Source: Traorella massiliensis (GTDB taxonomy: Bacteria > Bacillota_I > Bacilli_A > Erysipelotrichales > Erysipelotrichaceae). Taken from it: a stretch of DNA of 64,000 nucleotides. The translations under genes were made by a program, and so were the position numbers. Numbering within the stretch: position 1 is the first letter of the stretch; every line of letters begins with the position of its first letter. The stretch is taken from positions 901,716 through 965,715 of the forward strand of contig NZ_LT629969.1 in NCBI RefSeq assembly GCF_900104665.1, read 5' to 3'. The notes under the pieces were generated by a model, which had not been told where the DNA came from, did no database searches, and saw nothing but the letters and a program-made list of their open reading frames with translations. This document shows positions 10,027 to 20,494 of this stretch, one piece after another.

Positions 10027-10077
10027 AAGACTGTTAAACAGTTTATCGTTGATAGCTGATTAACAGTCTTTTGTTTT
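10027..10077 (+). terminator. Rho-independent terminator after the purine permease
   Basis: AAGACTGTTAA (10027-10037) pairs perfectly with TTAACAGTCTT (10060-10070), followed by TTGTTTT. Confidence 0.75.
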
Positions 10078-10105
10078 AACCTTTAGGTAATAACAAAAGA
10101 ACTAA

Positions 10106-11197
<1,092 letters not shown>

Positions 11198-11198
11198 A

Positions 11199-11894
11199 AT
11201 GAAATATCCAAAAGTGATTTGTCATATGTTAACTTCCATGAATGGAAAGATTGATGGCGATTATATGTCAAACAAAGAATGTACAGGTGCATTGAAAGCT
11301 TATAATCAAATTAGAACAGAATATGATGCACAGGCGGTTGTTTATGGACAGGTTACTATGAAAGAAGGATATGCATCAGGAGAGTGGGTTTCTTCTAACA
11401 CAGTGATCTTAAATGATCATCGAGAAGATCATATCGCTTTGCATACGAGTTATTATATTGTCTCTTTGGACCCTAAAGGAACTCTTGCTTTTGACTCGAA
11501 TTTTATCGAGCGTAAGGGCAGACCCTCAGCTCATATTATTCAGGTAGTAAGTAGTTCAGTATCAGATGCTTATTTAAGTTATTTACGTGATAAAAATATT
11601 TCTTATATCATCAGTGAGAGTGAAAAAATTGATTGCTGTGTTTTGCTGGAAAAGTTAAGAACTTACTTTAATATAGAAAAAGTAATGATTGCTGGAGGAG
11701 GATTATGCAATGATTCCTTTTTACAACAAGATCTAATTGACGAAATCAGTCTGGTGATTGCACCACTTAGTGAATCTGAAAAGTCAGCGACTTCCTTTGA
11801 AGCGATGGATCATCATTCTATGCCTAAATCATTTCATCTAGCCGATGTAAAAAGACTTGATGGGGATGCTGCATGGCTTGTTTATAAAAAATAA
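11199..11894 (+). CDS. RibD C-terminal/dihydrofolate-reductase-fold protein
   Basis: 231 residues. The N-terminus PKVICHMLTSMNGKIDGDY matches the RibD_C fold of bacterial deaminase-reductase domains, and VMIAGGGLCNDSFLQQDLIDEISLVIAP is the conserved NADPH-binding end. It has no deaminase domain, so it is not a complete riboflavin enzyme; it is likely an NADPH-dependent reductase of unknown substrate. It starts one base after the broken aldo/keto reductase and shares its transcript. Confidence 0.75.
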   Translation: MKYPKVICHMLTSMNGKIDGDYMSNKECTGALKAYNQIRTEYDAQAVVYGQVTMKEGYASGEWVSSNTVILNDHREDHIALHTSYYIVSLDPKGTLAFDSNFIERKGRPSAHIIQVVSSSVSDAYLSYLRDKNISYIISESEKIDCCVLLEKLRTYFNIEKVMIAGGGLCNDSFLQQDLIDEISLVIAPLSESEKSATSFEAMDHHSMPKSFHLADVKRLDGDAAWLVYKK

Positions 11895-11905
11895 TGGAAA
11901 TGAAT

Positions 11906-11933
11906 GGGTAAAGATCAAAGCTTTATCCTTTTT
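11906..11933 (+). terminator. Rho-independent terminator
   Basis: GGGTAAAG (11906-11913) pairs with CTTTATCC (11921-11928) with one G-U pair, followed by TTTTT. Confidence 0.7.
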
Positions 11934-11992
11934 CTTTTTCATTGACTTCAAATTGTTTTCTATTTAAAATATTTCTTAGAAAGGAGCCTTTT

Positions 11993-12892
11993 ATGTACAA
12001 TCCACAGCTTGAAACATTCATCATGGTTGCTGATGCTGGAAGCTTTAATAAAGCTGCTGAGCAGATCTTTATTACACCTACAGCGGTCATTAAACAGATT
12101 AATTTATTGGAAGCGAATCTAGGTGTAAAACTGTTTGATCGTACACATCGTGGATTAAAGCTTACCAAAGCAGGGATTTCGTTATACAAAGATGCGAAAT
12201 ATATCATACAATACTGCAAAGATTCTGTTATCCGTGCTCAAAATTCCATGCAGGAAGATACACAGATATTACGCATTGGAACTTCACCTCTGACACCTGC
12301 TCAAGTATTGGTAGAATTATGGCCAAAGATACAAAATTATTGCTCAGATATCAAATTTCAGATCGTTCCTTTTGAAAATACAGAGGAAAATGCTCGTGAG
12401 ATTTTAAAGAATCTGGGAGATCATATTGATGTTGTGGCAGGTATTTTTGATGATACGATGCTGAATTTAAGAAATTGTGATGGCTTTGAACTTAAAAAAG
12501 TGCCACTATGTGTGGCTGTATCGATCCATCATCCTTTAGCTGCTAAAAGAAAACTGGCTATTTCAGATTTATATGGACAATCATTATTACTAATGCATCG
12601 TGGCTGGAGCCGATATGTCGATGATCTTCGTGATGATATCTGGCAGCACCATTCACAGATAGCTATTAAAGATTTTGATTTTTATGATGTAAATATTTTT
12701 AATCGCTGTGAAAATGGAAATGAGATCCTGATGGCTGTTGATGCATGGAGCGTTGTACATCCGCTTCTAAAGATCATACCTGTTGAATGGGAACATTCGA
12801 TTCCTTATGGACTTCTTCATTCGCCTCATCCATCACCTACAGTAAAAAAATTTCTTGATGCCATCCAAAAAGTGATTCAGCAGGAAAAATAA
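11993..12892 (+). CDS. LysR-family transcriptional regulator
   Basis: 299 residues from ATG 11993 with AAAGGAG ahead; the longer frame from 11942 adds 17 residues without a ribosome site. The N-terminal winged HTH is clear (LETFIMVADAGSFNKAAEQIFITPTAVIKQINLLEANLGVKLFDRTHRGLKLTKAG), followed by a periplasmic-binding-protein-like effector domain. LysR proteins usually control a neighbouring gene in response to a small molecule; here the candidate targets are the downstream alcohol dehydrogenase, flavodoxin and reductase genes. Confidence 0.85.
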   Translation: MYNPQLETFIMVADAGSFNKAAEQIFITPTAVIKQINLLEANLGVKLFDRTHRGLKLTKAGISLYKDAKYIIQYCKDSVIRAQNSMQEDTQILRIGTSPLTPAQVLVELWPKIQNYCSDIKFQIVPFENTEENAREILKNLGDHIDVVAGIFDDTMLNLRNCDGFELKKVPLCVAVSIHHPLAAKRKLAISDLYGQSLLLMHRGWSRYVDDLRDDIWQHHSQIAIKDFDFYDVNIFNRCENGNEILMAVDAWSVVHPLLKIIPVEWEHSIPYGLLHSPHPSPTVKKFLDAIQKVIQQEK

Positions 12893-12924
12893 GAGTTATA
12901 ACTTTTTGGTATATATTCATGAAC

Positions 12925-12958
12925 AAACCGAGACTTCAAAAGAAGTCCTGGTTTTTTT
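12925..12958 (+). terminator. Rho-independent terminator after the LysR gene
   Basis: AAACCGAGACTTC pairs with GAAGTCCTGGTTT around AAAA with one mismatch, and ends in seven T. Confidence 0.75.
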
Positions 12959-13017
12959 ATAATGACCCTGTAAAGGAGGAAATGTTCATAAAGTCGTTAT
13001 AAAAAAGGAGGGAAATC

Positions 13018-14187
13018 ATGAACAACTTTATTTTTGAAAATAAAACAAAAGTATTTTTTGGAAAAGGATGTGTATCCGAATATTTAGGATGTCTAAGTAA
13101 AAAGTATCAAACGATTATGTTGGCTTATGGAGGAGGATCTATCAAAAAAAATGGGATTTATGATGAAATCATGGAAATTTTAAATTCTCAAGAAAAAAAA
13201 GTCATAGAATTTCCAAATATCATGGCAAATCCTACTTACACCAAAGTCATGGAAGGTGCAAGACTTGCAAGAGAAAATCATGTTGATATGATCTTAGCAA
13301 TCGGTGGTGGTTCAGTTATGGACTGCTGTAAGGCGATTTCCTTAGCGGCTTGCTATGAAGGAGATGTTTGGAATGATTTTTGGGCTCATAAAGGAATCAT
13401 TGATTTTGATGTCTTGCCATTAGGGGTCATTGTTACCGTAACGGGAACGGGTAGTGAAATGAATGGTGGGGCAGTGATTACAAATGAAGATCTAAAAGTA
13501 AAAACAGGACGTGATTATCCAGCTTGTAATCCAATATTTGCCCTACTTGATCCTACTTATACTTTCACAGTTTCTAAAAGACAGATGGTATCTGGTGGAT
13601 TTGATATTCTTTCACATATCATGGAAACTTATTTTGGAGAACCCAATGAAAATAACGTATCGGATGAAATTTCAATTGCTTTAATGAAAAATGTGATTCA
13701 CAATTTAGAAATTGCTCTTAAAAATCCTTTAGATTATAATGCACGAAGTAATTTGATGTGGGATGCTGCAATGGCAGAGAATAGAATTATAAAATTAGGA
13801 AAAAATACTGATTTTGAAGTTCATCAGATGGAACATCAATTAGGGGCATTTACCAATTGTAACCATGGAGAAGGGTTAGCGGTATTACATCCAACATATT
13901 ATCGTCATATCTATAAGTATGGTTTACCAAAATTCAAACAGTTTGCGATTGAAATATGGCAGGTAAATGATGCTGGTAAAAGTGATGAAGAAATAGCTTT
14001 AGAAGGAATTGATGCTCTTGAATCATTTATTAAAAAGATCGGTTTACCTACGACATTAAAACAACTAGGTATCCAGGATGATATTGATCTTAAAGCAATC
14101 GCTGATTCATGTAACATCATTCCAACCAGTTATAAACCAATGACTCATGAAGAAATCTTAGAAATTTTTAAAGAATGCTGGAACTAG
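13018..14187 (+). CDS. Iron-containing alcohol dehydrogenase (butanol dehydrogenase type)
   Basis: 389 residues. The N-terminal NAD(P)-binding part has GKGCV, YGGGSIKKNG and AIGGGSVMDCCKAI; the C-terminal metal domain has Asp196, His200, His269 and His283 in the spacing of Fe-ADH ligands (D-x3-H and H-x13-H), with His273 between them. It should interconvert aldehydes and alcohols using NAD(P)H, likely as an electron sink or for detoxification. GGAGGG lies 7 bases ahead of the ATG. It heads an operon with flavodoxin, flavin reductase-like protein and an aldo/keto reductase. Confidence 0.87.
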   Translation: MNNFIFENKTKVFFGKGCVSEYLGCLSKKYQTIMLAYGGGSIKKNGIYDEIMEILNSQEKKVIEFPNIMANPTYTKVMEGARLARENHVDMILAIGGGSVMDCCKAISLAACYEGDVWNDFWAHKGIIDFDVLPLGVIVTVTGTGSEMNGGAVITNEDLKVKTGRDYPACNPIFALLDPTYTFTVSKRQMVSGGFDILSHIMETYFGEPNENNVSDEISIALMKNVIHNLEIALKNPLDYNARSNLMWDAAMAENRIIKLGKNTDFEVHQMEHQLGAFTNCNHGEGLAVLHPTYYRHIYKYGLPKFKQFAIEIWQVNDAGKSDEEIALEGIDALESFIKKIGLPTTLKQLGIQDDIDLKAIADSCNIIPTSYKPMTHEEILEIFKECWN

Positions 14188-14199
14188 GAGGTAAAGAAA

Positions 14200-14814
14200 A
14201 TGAAAAAATTAACAGCTCTATTATTAAGCTTAACATGTGGATTCTCTTTGGCAGCCTGTACACCACAGGAAGAAAATCCAAGTAGTAATACTACTACGGG
14301 TGATGAAGCTGGAACAGAAAGTCAAGGAAAGACGCTGGTTGTTTATTTTAGCGCAACTGGAAATACTGAAAGAATAGCGAATTTTATCGCAGAAACAACT
14401 GAGGGTGATATTTTTGTAATTGAACCAGCCGAGCCTTATACAGATGAAGATTTAAATTGGACAGATGAAAACAGTCGTGTTACTTATGAATATGAGAATG
14501 AAGAAGCCCGTAATGTTGAATTAGTTCATGAGACTGTAGATAACTGGGATTCCTATGATACGGTATTTATTGGATATCCGATCTGGTGGGGAATCGCTGC
14601 ATGGCCGGTAAGCAGTTTTGTCGCAGCCAATGATTTTAGTGGAAAGACAGTGATTCCATTTGCAACTTCCGCAAGTTCTGGATTAGGAGAAAGCGGTAAT
14701 CTTTTGGCAGAAACAGCTCAAAGTGGAGAATGGCTTGAAGGTCAAAGATTTACATCAGGAACATCAGAGGAAGAAGTAGTGGAATGGATCGATGGACTTG
14801 AATTAGCTGAGTAA
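14200..14814 (+). CDS. Lipoprotein flavodoxin
   Basis: 204 residues. A lipoprotein signal (MKKLTALLLSLTCGFSLAAC, lipobox Cys20) is followed by an acidic linker and a flavodoxin fold opening with TLVVYFSATGNTERIA, the FMN phosphate loop, then IGYPIWWGIAAWPVSSF near the isoalloxazine. Flavodoxin-like lipoproteins of this kind are common in gut Firmicutes; tethering outside the membrane suggests extracytoplasmic electron transfer (inference). It lies 12 bases after the alcohol dehydrogenase gene. Confidence 0.85.
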   Translation: MKKLTALLLSLTCGFSLAACTPQEENPSSNTTTGDEAGTESQGKTLVVYFSATGNTERIANFIAETTEGDIFVIEPAEPYTDEDLNWTDENSRVTYEYENEEARNVELVHETVDNWDSYDTVFIGYPIWWGIAAWPVSSFVAANDFSGKTVIPFATSASSGLGESGNLLAETAQSGEWLEGQRFTSGTSEEEVVEWIDGLELAE

Positions 14815-14851
14815 TTATGTACTAATTTTAATGATAAAGGAGTGAAGGGTT

Positions 14852-15412
14852 ATGATGAGAAAAAATTTTGGTGTTAAATCGTACTTTTATCCATTGCCGG
14901 TATTAATGATCGCTACTTATGATGAAGAAGGAAGAGCCGATTGCATGAATGCTGCATGGGGAGGACTTTATGATGCGAATCAGGTAATTTTATGTTTAAG
15001 TGCTTCTCATAAAACAACAAAAAACATTCATTTGAAAAAAGCATTTACAGTAAGTTTCGCAGATGCGAAACATGTGGTCGAAGCTGATTATCTTGGTTTA
15101 GTAAGTGGAAATCAGGTACATGATAAACTTGAGAAAGCAAATTTACATGTGACAAAAAGTGAATTCGTTGAGGCTCCTCTTATTGATGAATTTCCATTAA
15201 CGCTTGAATGCCGTTATATCAAAGACACAGAAGATGGCAATATCATTGGTGAGATCGTCAATGTGAGTGCAGATGAATCCATTTTAGGTGAAGATGGTAA
15301 AATAGATGTCAATCGTTTAGAAGCGATTTCCTTTGATCCATCTCATAACACTTATGTAAAAGTACAAGGACATATCGGCAATGCTTTTCAGGATGGCAAT
15401 GCATTCAAATAA
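14852..15412 (+). CDS. Flavin reductase-like FMN-binding split-barrel protein
   Basis: 186 residues. The sequence YPLPVLMIATYDEEGRADCMNAAWGGLYD and KTTKNIHLKKAFTVSFAD belong to the flavin reductase-like/FMN-binding split-barrel family; members carry FMN and reduce flavin or act as small flavoproteins. AAAGGAGTGAAGG lies ahead of the double ATG at 14852/14855. It sits between flavodoxin and aldo/keto reductase genes on one transcript. Confidence 0.8.
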   Translation: MMRKNFGVKSYFYPLPVLMIATYDEEGRADCMNAAWGGLYDANQVILCLSASHKTTKNIHLKKAFTVSFADAKHVVEADYLGLVSGNQVHDKLEKANLHVTKSEFVEAPLIDEFPLTLECRYIKDTEDGNIIGEIVNVSADESILGEDGKIDVNRLEAISFDPSHNTYVKVQGHIGNAFQDGNAFK

Positions 15413-15426
15413 AGAGGTGAAAGATC

Positions 15427-16269
15427 ATGGAATATGTAACATTAAATAATGGTATTCAGATGCCAATATTAGGATATGGTGTATATCAGGTAAAAAATGA
15501 AGAGTGCGAAAGATGTGTGTTAGATGCTATTGATACAGGTTATCGTTTAATTGATACAGCTCAGTCATATGGCAATGAAGAGGCAGTAGGCAATGCGATA
15601 AAGAAATGTGGTGTCGCACGTGAAAACTTATTTATTACGACAAAGGTATGGATCAGTAATGGAGGGTATGAAAAAGCAAAGGCTTCTTTGCAGGAATCAC
15701 TAAAAAAACTACAAAGCGAGTATATCGATCTTGTATTGATCCATCAGCCATTTAATGACTATTATGGCACTTATAGAGCAATGGAAGAAGCATATAAAGA
15801 AGGCTGGATCCGTGCGATCGGTGTATCGAATTTCTATGTGGATCGACTCATTGATCTATATAGCTTTGTAGAAGTAAAACCTGCTGTCAATCAGATTGAA
15901 ACACATGTCTTCCATCAGCAGAAAACCGCTCATGAATATATGGAAAAATACAATGTCCAGCATGAATCATGGGGCCCTTTTGCGGAAGGCAGAAAAGATT
16001 TCTTTACAAATCCTGTTTTAGTAAAGATTGGTGAAAAGTATTCAAAAAGTGCTGCTCAGGTTGCTTTAAGATATCTGATTCAGAATCATGTTGTTGTGAT
16101 TCCAAAATCGACACATAAAGAAAGAATGATTGAAAATATAAATGTATTTGATTTTAAACTGAATGATGAGGATATGAAACTTATTTCTGCTTTAGATGAA
16201 AAAGAAAGTTTATTTTTCTCTCATTATGATCCAAAAACAGTAGAAATGATGGTGAATTTAAAACGTTAA
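15427..16269 (+). CDS. Aldo/keto reductase (2,5-diketogluconate reductase type)
   Basis: 280 residues. NNGIQMPILGYGVYQ at the N-terminus, DTGYRLIDTAQSYGNEEAVG with the catalytic Asp and Tyr, TKVWISNGGYEKA, DLVLIHQPF with the catalytic His, and IPKSTHKERMIEN for NADP binding place it in the AKR5-like group. It reduces small carbonyl compounds with NADPH in the cytoplasm. AAAGAGGTGA lies ahead of the start, and it is the last gene of the redox operon. Unlike the aldo/keto reductase at 10190 it is intact. Confidence 0.87.
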   Translation: MEYVTLNNGIQMPILGYGVYQVKNEECERCVLDAIDTGYRLIDTAQSYGNEEAVGNAIKKCGVARENLFITTKVWISNGGYEKAKASLQESLKKLQSEYIDLVLIHQPFNDYYGTYRAMEEAYKEGWIRAIGVSNFYVDRLIDLYSFVEVKPAVNQIETHVFHQQKTAHEYMEKYNVQHESWGPFAEGRKDFFTNPVLVKIGEKYSKSAAQVALRYLIQNHVVVIPKSTHKERMIENINVFDFKLNDEDMKLISALDEKESLFFSHYDPKTVEMMVNLKR

Positions 16270-16292
16270 GAGCAAGTCAGCTTGCTCTTTTA
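16269..16292 (+). terminator. Rho-independent terminator closing the redox operon
   Basis: AGAGCAAG and CTTGCTCT form a perfect stem around TCAG, ending in TTT. The 165 bases from here to the polysaccharide locus hold a TAGAAT box (16423-16428) but no clear -35 at normal spacing. Confidence 0.8.
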
Positions 16293-16457
16293 TTATGTTT
16301 GCGATCATACAGAAGAAGATAAAAAGGGTTAAAAAGAGAGGTCATGAACATTTTGATTGTGAAGTTTATCTGAAAATGTCTTAAGAATATAAAATTGGAA
16401 TGATTTTTTATATGAAACGTGATAGAATGTAGCTGGTAAATTTAATGAGGAAATGTT

Positions 16458-16922
16458 ATGAAAAAGGTTATGTTTATTTCGAGTATGGGAGGCCATCTAA
16501 ATGAACTGCTCCAGTTAAAGCCTCTTTTTTCTAAATATAAAAGTGTTTTTGTGTCAGAAAAGACACCTTCGACATTATTTTTAAAAGATCAGTATGAAAC
16601 ACATTATCTTGTTTATGCCACTAAGCATGAAATGTGGAAATATATTTTTGTATTTCCTTTTAATTGTTTAAGAAGTCTTTATCTGTTTTTAAAAGAGAAA
16701 CCGGATGTCATTGTTTCTACGGGAAGTCACACTGCTGTACCGATGTGCTATATTGCTCATTTGTTTGGGAAAAAGGTGATTTATATTGAAACATTTGCTA
16801 ATATTTATACAAAAAGCATGGCAGGGAAGCTGGTTTATCCGATTGCAGATTATTTTGTGGTACAGTGGGAAAGTATGCTGGAATTATATCCGAATGCTGT
16901 TTATGGGGGATGGATCTTCTAA
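16458..16922 (+). CDS. Alg14-like subunit of a two-protein glycosyltransferase (Cps14F/EpsE type)
   Basis: 154 residues. MFISSMGGHLNELLQL is the Alg14-like phosphate-binding N-terminus; DVIVSTGSHTAVPMCYIA and KVIYIETFANI complete the family pattern. In streptococcal capsule loci such a protein works with an Alg13-like partner to add the second sugar onto a lipid-linked sugar at the inner membrane face. The partner gene overlaps its stop codon (TAATG at 16920-16924). First gene of the polysaccharide locus. Confidence 0.82.
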   Translation: MKKVMFISSMGGHLNELLQLKPLFSKYKSVFVSEKTPSTLFLKDQYETHYLVYATKHEMWKYIFVFPFNCLRSLYLFLKEKPDVIVSTGSHTAVPMCYIAHLFGKKVIYIETFANIYTKSMAGKLVYPIADYFVVQWESMLELYPNAVYGGWIF

Positions 16923-17401
16923 TGATATTTGTAACTTTAGGAACACAGGATAAGACGTTTAAACGTCTTTTAATAAAAATAGATGAATTGATTGATAAAG
17001 GTATTATTCAGGGCGAGGTAATCGTTCAGGCAGGTAAGACGAGCTATCAGAGCAATCATATGATGCTGTTTACTTTCTGTAGTCAGGAACAGTTGAATCA
17101 ATATGTTGAAGAATGTGATTATATGATTACACATGCAGGTGTTGGCTCGATCATCAATGGAATCAACCACCAAAAGAAAGTTATAGCTGTTGCAAGAAGA
17201 GCCAAGTATGGTGAACATGAAAATGATCATCAGGTTGAAATTACGACGAAATTTGCCGGATTTGGGTATATTTTAGGTTGCATTGAGGTAGATGAGCTTG
17301 AAGAAAAGATCTCTGAATTGAAAGATTTTCAAACAAAGCCTTATGAATCAAATAATGAGAATTTTTGTAATTTGATTGGAAAGCTGATTGAGGGTAATTA
17401 A
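16922..17401 (+). CDS. Alg13-like catalytic subunit of a two-protein glycosyltransferase (Cps14G/EpsF type)
   Basis: 159 residues from ATG 16922 (overlapping the previous stop); the frame from 16865 has no ribosome site. MIFVTLGTQDKTFKRLL and ITHAGVGSIINGI are typical of the GT28 C-terminal half that binds the UDP-sugar. It needs the Alg14-like partner upstream for membrane attachment and acceptor binding. The sugar is likely galactose or glucose as in Cps14FG, but this is not shown by sequence. Confidence 0.82.
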   Translation: MIFVTLGTQDKTFKRLLIKIDELIDKGIIQGEVIVQAGKTSYQSNHMMLFTFCSQEQLNQYVEECDYMITHAGVGSIINGINHQKKVIAVARRAKYGEHENDHQVEITTKFAGFGYILGCIEVDELEEKISELKDFQTKPYESNNENFCNLIGKLIEGN

Positions 17402-17433
17402 AATTTTGTTATATGAAAATCAGAAAGGATTTT

Positions 17434-18342
17434 ATGAAAAAATATGAAATTGTATTTTTGATTTTGCATTACCAGGTTATCGATGAAACACTGCGATGTA
17501 TAAAATCTATTAAAAGAAAAATAGATACGCAACATTATCATATCGTTTTGGTTGATAATGCTTCTCCTAATAATAGCGGTAATGTTTTAAAAGAGAAATT
17601 TAAAAATGATGAAGATGTGACTGTTTTACTTAATAAAGAAAATTTAGGATTTTCTGGAGGAAATAACATAGGTTTTCAGTATGCTAAAAAACAACTAGGG
17701 TGTGATTTTATTTGCATGATGAATAATGATACTGAAATCATACAAGATAATTTTTTTTCTATAATCAAAAATGAGTATGAAAAGAGTCACTTTGCTGTAT
17801 TAGGTCCAGAAATTCATTTAAAAGATGGTTCGATTTGTAAATATCCTAAACATATTTTAAAACTCAATGAAATCGATAATGATCGGAAACGTGTAAAAAA
17901 ATTACTGATTAAAAATAAATTATTTATAGAATCAATTTATTTATTTTTATATAAATATATTGGTAAACTGATACATTGGAAACAAATAAGACATCATTTT
18001 AGAGAAGAAATCATTCCTGATCCAAGAATGGAAAATGTTCGTTTGCATGGCTGCTGTATGATTTTTTCTCCAGTCTATATCAATAAATTTGATGGATTGG
18101 ATAACAGAACACATTTTTATGGTGAAGAAGATATATTATTTGTACAGTTGATTCGCAATCACATGAAAAGTGTCTATGATCCTAGTTTGAAAATATTTCA
18201 TTGTGAAGAAGCTGCTACAGGTGCAGCTATGGGAAAAGATTATAAAAAACGTCGATTTATCTATGAGAAACATTTAGAAACGCTTGAAATGCTTGAAAAG
18301 CTATATCAAGAAGATTTAAAGAGTCTGAAAGGTTATATATAG
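17434..18342 (+). CDS. GT2 glycosyltransferase (rhamnosyltransferase-like)
   Basis: 302 residues from ATG 17434, which has AGAAAGGA at good distance; the upstream ATG 17413 has none. ILHYQVIDETLRCIKSI, VLVDNASPNNSG, NLGFSGGNNIGFQYA and MNNDTEI (metal-binding acidic motif) are typical of the WbbL-like rhamnosyltransferase branch of GT2, and GEEDILF gives a second conserved acidic site. Given the rml genes downstream, L-rhamnose transfer is a good guess (inference). Confidence 0.8.
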   Translation: MKKYEIVFLILHYQVIDETLRCIKSIKRKIDTQHYHIVLVDNASPNNSGNVLKEKFKNDEDVTVLLNKENLGFSGGNNIGFQYAKKQLGCDFICMMNNDTEIIQDNFFSIIKNEYEKSHFAVLGPEIHLKDGSICKYPKHILKLNEIDNDRKRVKKLLIKNKLFIESIYLFLYKYIGKLIHWKQIRHHFREEIIPDPRMENVRLHGCCMIFSPVYINKFDGLDNRTHFYGEEDILFVQLIRNHMKSVYDPSLKIFHCEEAATGAAMGKDYKKRRFIYEKHLETLEMLEKLYQEDLKSLKGYI

Positions 18343-18350
18343 GTGATGAT

Positions 18351-19307
18351 ATGCCAAAAGTAAGTGTTATAGTTCCTGTTTATAATGCTGAAAACTACAT
18401 TGAAGATTGCTGTGAGAATCTGTTGAATCAAAGTTATGAAGATTATGAGGTAATTTTTGTTAATGATGGATCTACAGATAACAGTCAAAAAATGCTTGAA
18501 AATTTAGCGTCTAAATACGATAAGATACAAATAATCACTCAAGAAAACCAAGGACAGGCCATAGCTCGAAATGCTGGAATAAAACAGTCAAAAGGCGAGT
18601 TTATTTGTTTTGTTGATATTGATGATGGTATTAGCAAAGAAATGTTAGAAAAGATGATGGAAGCACAGAAGGAAAGTGATGCTGATCTTGTATGGTGTAA
18701 TGCTTATATCAAAAAAAATGATGAGATATTAGGTACCTTGGATGAAACTTATCCAAATGCAGATGATTCGCAAAAAAATTATGTATTGCATAATGCAAGT
18801 CCATGGAGAAAATGCATTCGTCGTTCATTGCTGGAGAATCATAGTTTATATTTTCCAAAGCTTCGTTTTTATGAGGATTTGGCAGTAGTGCCATCCTATG
18901 GGTTATATACAAATAAAATTTATTATCTAAACGAACCCTTGTACACATATGTCTTACATGAAGGATCGACAATGCATCAAAAGTCATATCATCAAAAATT
19001 GGAAGATATTTTTGAGTCAATAGATATCTTAAGCAATTTTATCGAACATTCATTTTATAAAGATAACATAAAAGATGAATTAGAATATTTATATATCGAT
19101 CATTTACTTCATGCAGCATCTTTACGTTTTTTTGAATTTGAGAATACGGAGATACAATTAGATAAAATTGTAGAAATCATGAAGTTAAAGTATCCATTAT
19201 GGAAAAAGAATAAATATTTTAAACAAAAAGATTGGAAATATAAATTGATTTGTTATTTGTTCTATAAGAAGAAGAGAAATTTGTTAGGATATATTTTAAA
19301 AAGATAG
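18351..19307 (+). CDS. GT2 glycosyltransferase
   Basis: 318 residues. VSVIVPVYNAENYIEDCCENLLNQSYEDYEVIFVNDGSTDNS is the classic GT-A nucleotide-sugar site; GQAIARNAGIKQSKGEFICFVDIDDG carries the DxD-like motif, here DID. It is cytoplasmic with a Lys-rich end that may touch the membrane. It starts 8 bases after the preceding GT2 gene. Donor and acceptor sugars are not deducible. Confidence 0.83.
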   Translation: MPKVSVIVPVYNAENYIEDCCENLLNQSYEDYEVIFVNDGSTDNSQKMLENLASKYDKIQIITQENQGQAIARNAGIKQSKGEFICFVDIDDGISKEMLEKMMEAQKESDADLVWCNAYIKKNDEILGTLDETYPNADDSQKNYVLHNASPWRKCIRRSLLENHSLYFPKLRFYEDLAVVPSYGLYTNKIYYLNEPLYTYVLHEGSTMHQKSYHQKLEDIFESIDILSNFIEHSFYKDNIKDELEYLYIDHLLHAASLRFFEFENTEIQLDKIVEIMKLKYPLWKKNKYFKQKDWKYKLICYLFYKKKRNLLGYILKR

Positions 19308-19315
19308 GAGAATAC

Positions 19316-20494
19316 ATGAAGAAAAATATTTTATTTGTTGTGGATGAAAGAGAAATGGGCGGTGTTTCCGTTGTTTTAAATGACCTTGTTCATACACTTG
19401 ATTCCAATAAATATAATATTGATATTTTGGTCTTACATAATAAAGGGAATATGTTGAATGATCTTCCTGATCACGTAGATATATTTTATGGAACACCTTA
19501 TTTTGAAGCGATAGATTATACGATTTCAGAAGTTATCAAAATGAAGAAATTTCCTTTATTGATGAAAAAAGTACGTATCGTTTTTGATTTAAAAACAGGA
19601 TTTATTAAACAAAGTATTCAAAGAGAAAGAAAGAAATTGATTCATAAACAATATGATGTAGAAGTTGCCTTTAAGGATGGCTTTACAGCATTATTTGTTG
19701 GTTATGGTAATTGTATGAATAAAATACATTGGCTGCACTGTTCCTATAAAACATTTAATCCAAATGCAAAATATGAAAACTTGTTTAAGAAAGTATTGCC
19801 TCTTTTTGATCATATCGTAGGTGTTAGTGTCAATGTGGTAAAGGAATTCAATGAAATTTATCATTTAGAGAAGATAACAGAAACAATTCCTGTTGTTATG
19901 GATGTTGAACGCATAAAGAAGCTTTCACAGGAATCACCTATTTTTAGTGTGAATGAAGATAAGTTAAATATTGTCTTAATTGGACGATGTCATCCTGTTA
20001 AAGGTTATGACCGGTTTTTTGATGTGATTATACGATTAAAAAATGAAAATATGCTTGGCAATGCACATTTTACTATTTTTGGCGATGGTCCATTATTTAC
20101 ACATTTAAAGGAACGCATAAGTAATGAAAAATTAAATGGTGTAATCTCAATGAAAGGTGCAATATCAAACCCTTATGCAGAACTGAAGTGCTATTCTTTA
20201 TTGTTGCTTCCATCTTTTTCAGAAGCTTTTGGAACGGTGATTAGTGAAGCATTTATATTGGGCATTCCCGTGTTAGCGACAGAAACAAGTGCTTCACTCA
20301 TGTCTGTCAAAAAAGGTGTAAATGGTGAAATCTGTGAAAATAGCGATGAAGGGCTCTATCAGTCGTTAAAACAGCTGATTCAGCATCCAGATGCAATTGA
20401 TCAATGGAAAAATAATTTAAAGAATTTTAATTATGATAATTCTAAAATATTGAAAAGAATTGAAACTATCTTTGATGAGGGGGGAAAGATATGA
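19316..20494 (+). CDS. GT4-family glycosyltransferase
   Basis: 392 residues with a GT-B fold: N-terminal part with FVVDEREMGGVSVVLNDLVHTL, C-terminal part with NIVLIGRCHPVKGYDRFFDVI and the EX7E donor motif in SFSEAFGTVISEAFILGIPVLATE. Retaining transferases of this group use nucleoside diphospho sugars. Its last four bases overlap the start of the next GT2 gene, showing translational coupling. Confidence 0.85.
   Translation: MKKNILFVVDEREMGGVSVVLNDLVHTLDSNKYNIDILVLHNKGNMLNDLPDHVDIFYGTPYFEAIDYTISEVIKMKKFPLLMKKVRIVFDLKTGFIKQSIQRERKKLIHKQYDVEVAFKDGFTALFVGYGNCMNKIHWLHCSYKTFNPNAKYENLFKKVLPLFDHIVGVSVNVVKEFNEIYHLEKITETIPVVMDVERIKKLSQESPIFSVNEDKLNIVLIGRCHPVKGYDRFFDVIIRLKNENMLGNAHFTIFGDGPLFTHLKERISNEKLNGVISMKGAISNPYAELKCYSLLLLPSFSEAFGTVISEAFILGIPVLATETSASLMSVKKGVNGEICENSDEGLYQSLKQLIQHPDAIDQWKNNLKNFNYDNSKILKRIETIFDEGGKI

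Noticed and set aside
12982-13002. Six-codon leader frame (MFIKSL) before the alcohol dehydrogenase gene
   Set aside because: AAAGGAGG lies only 2 bases from its ATG, too close, and no attenuator hairpin follows. Probably chance.
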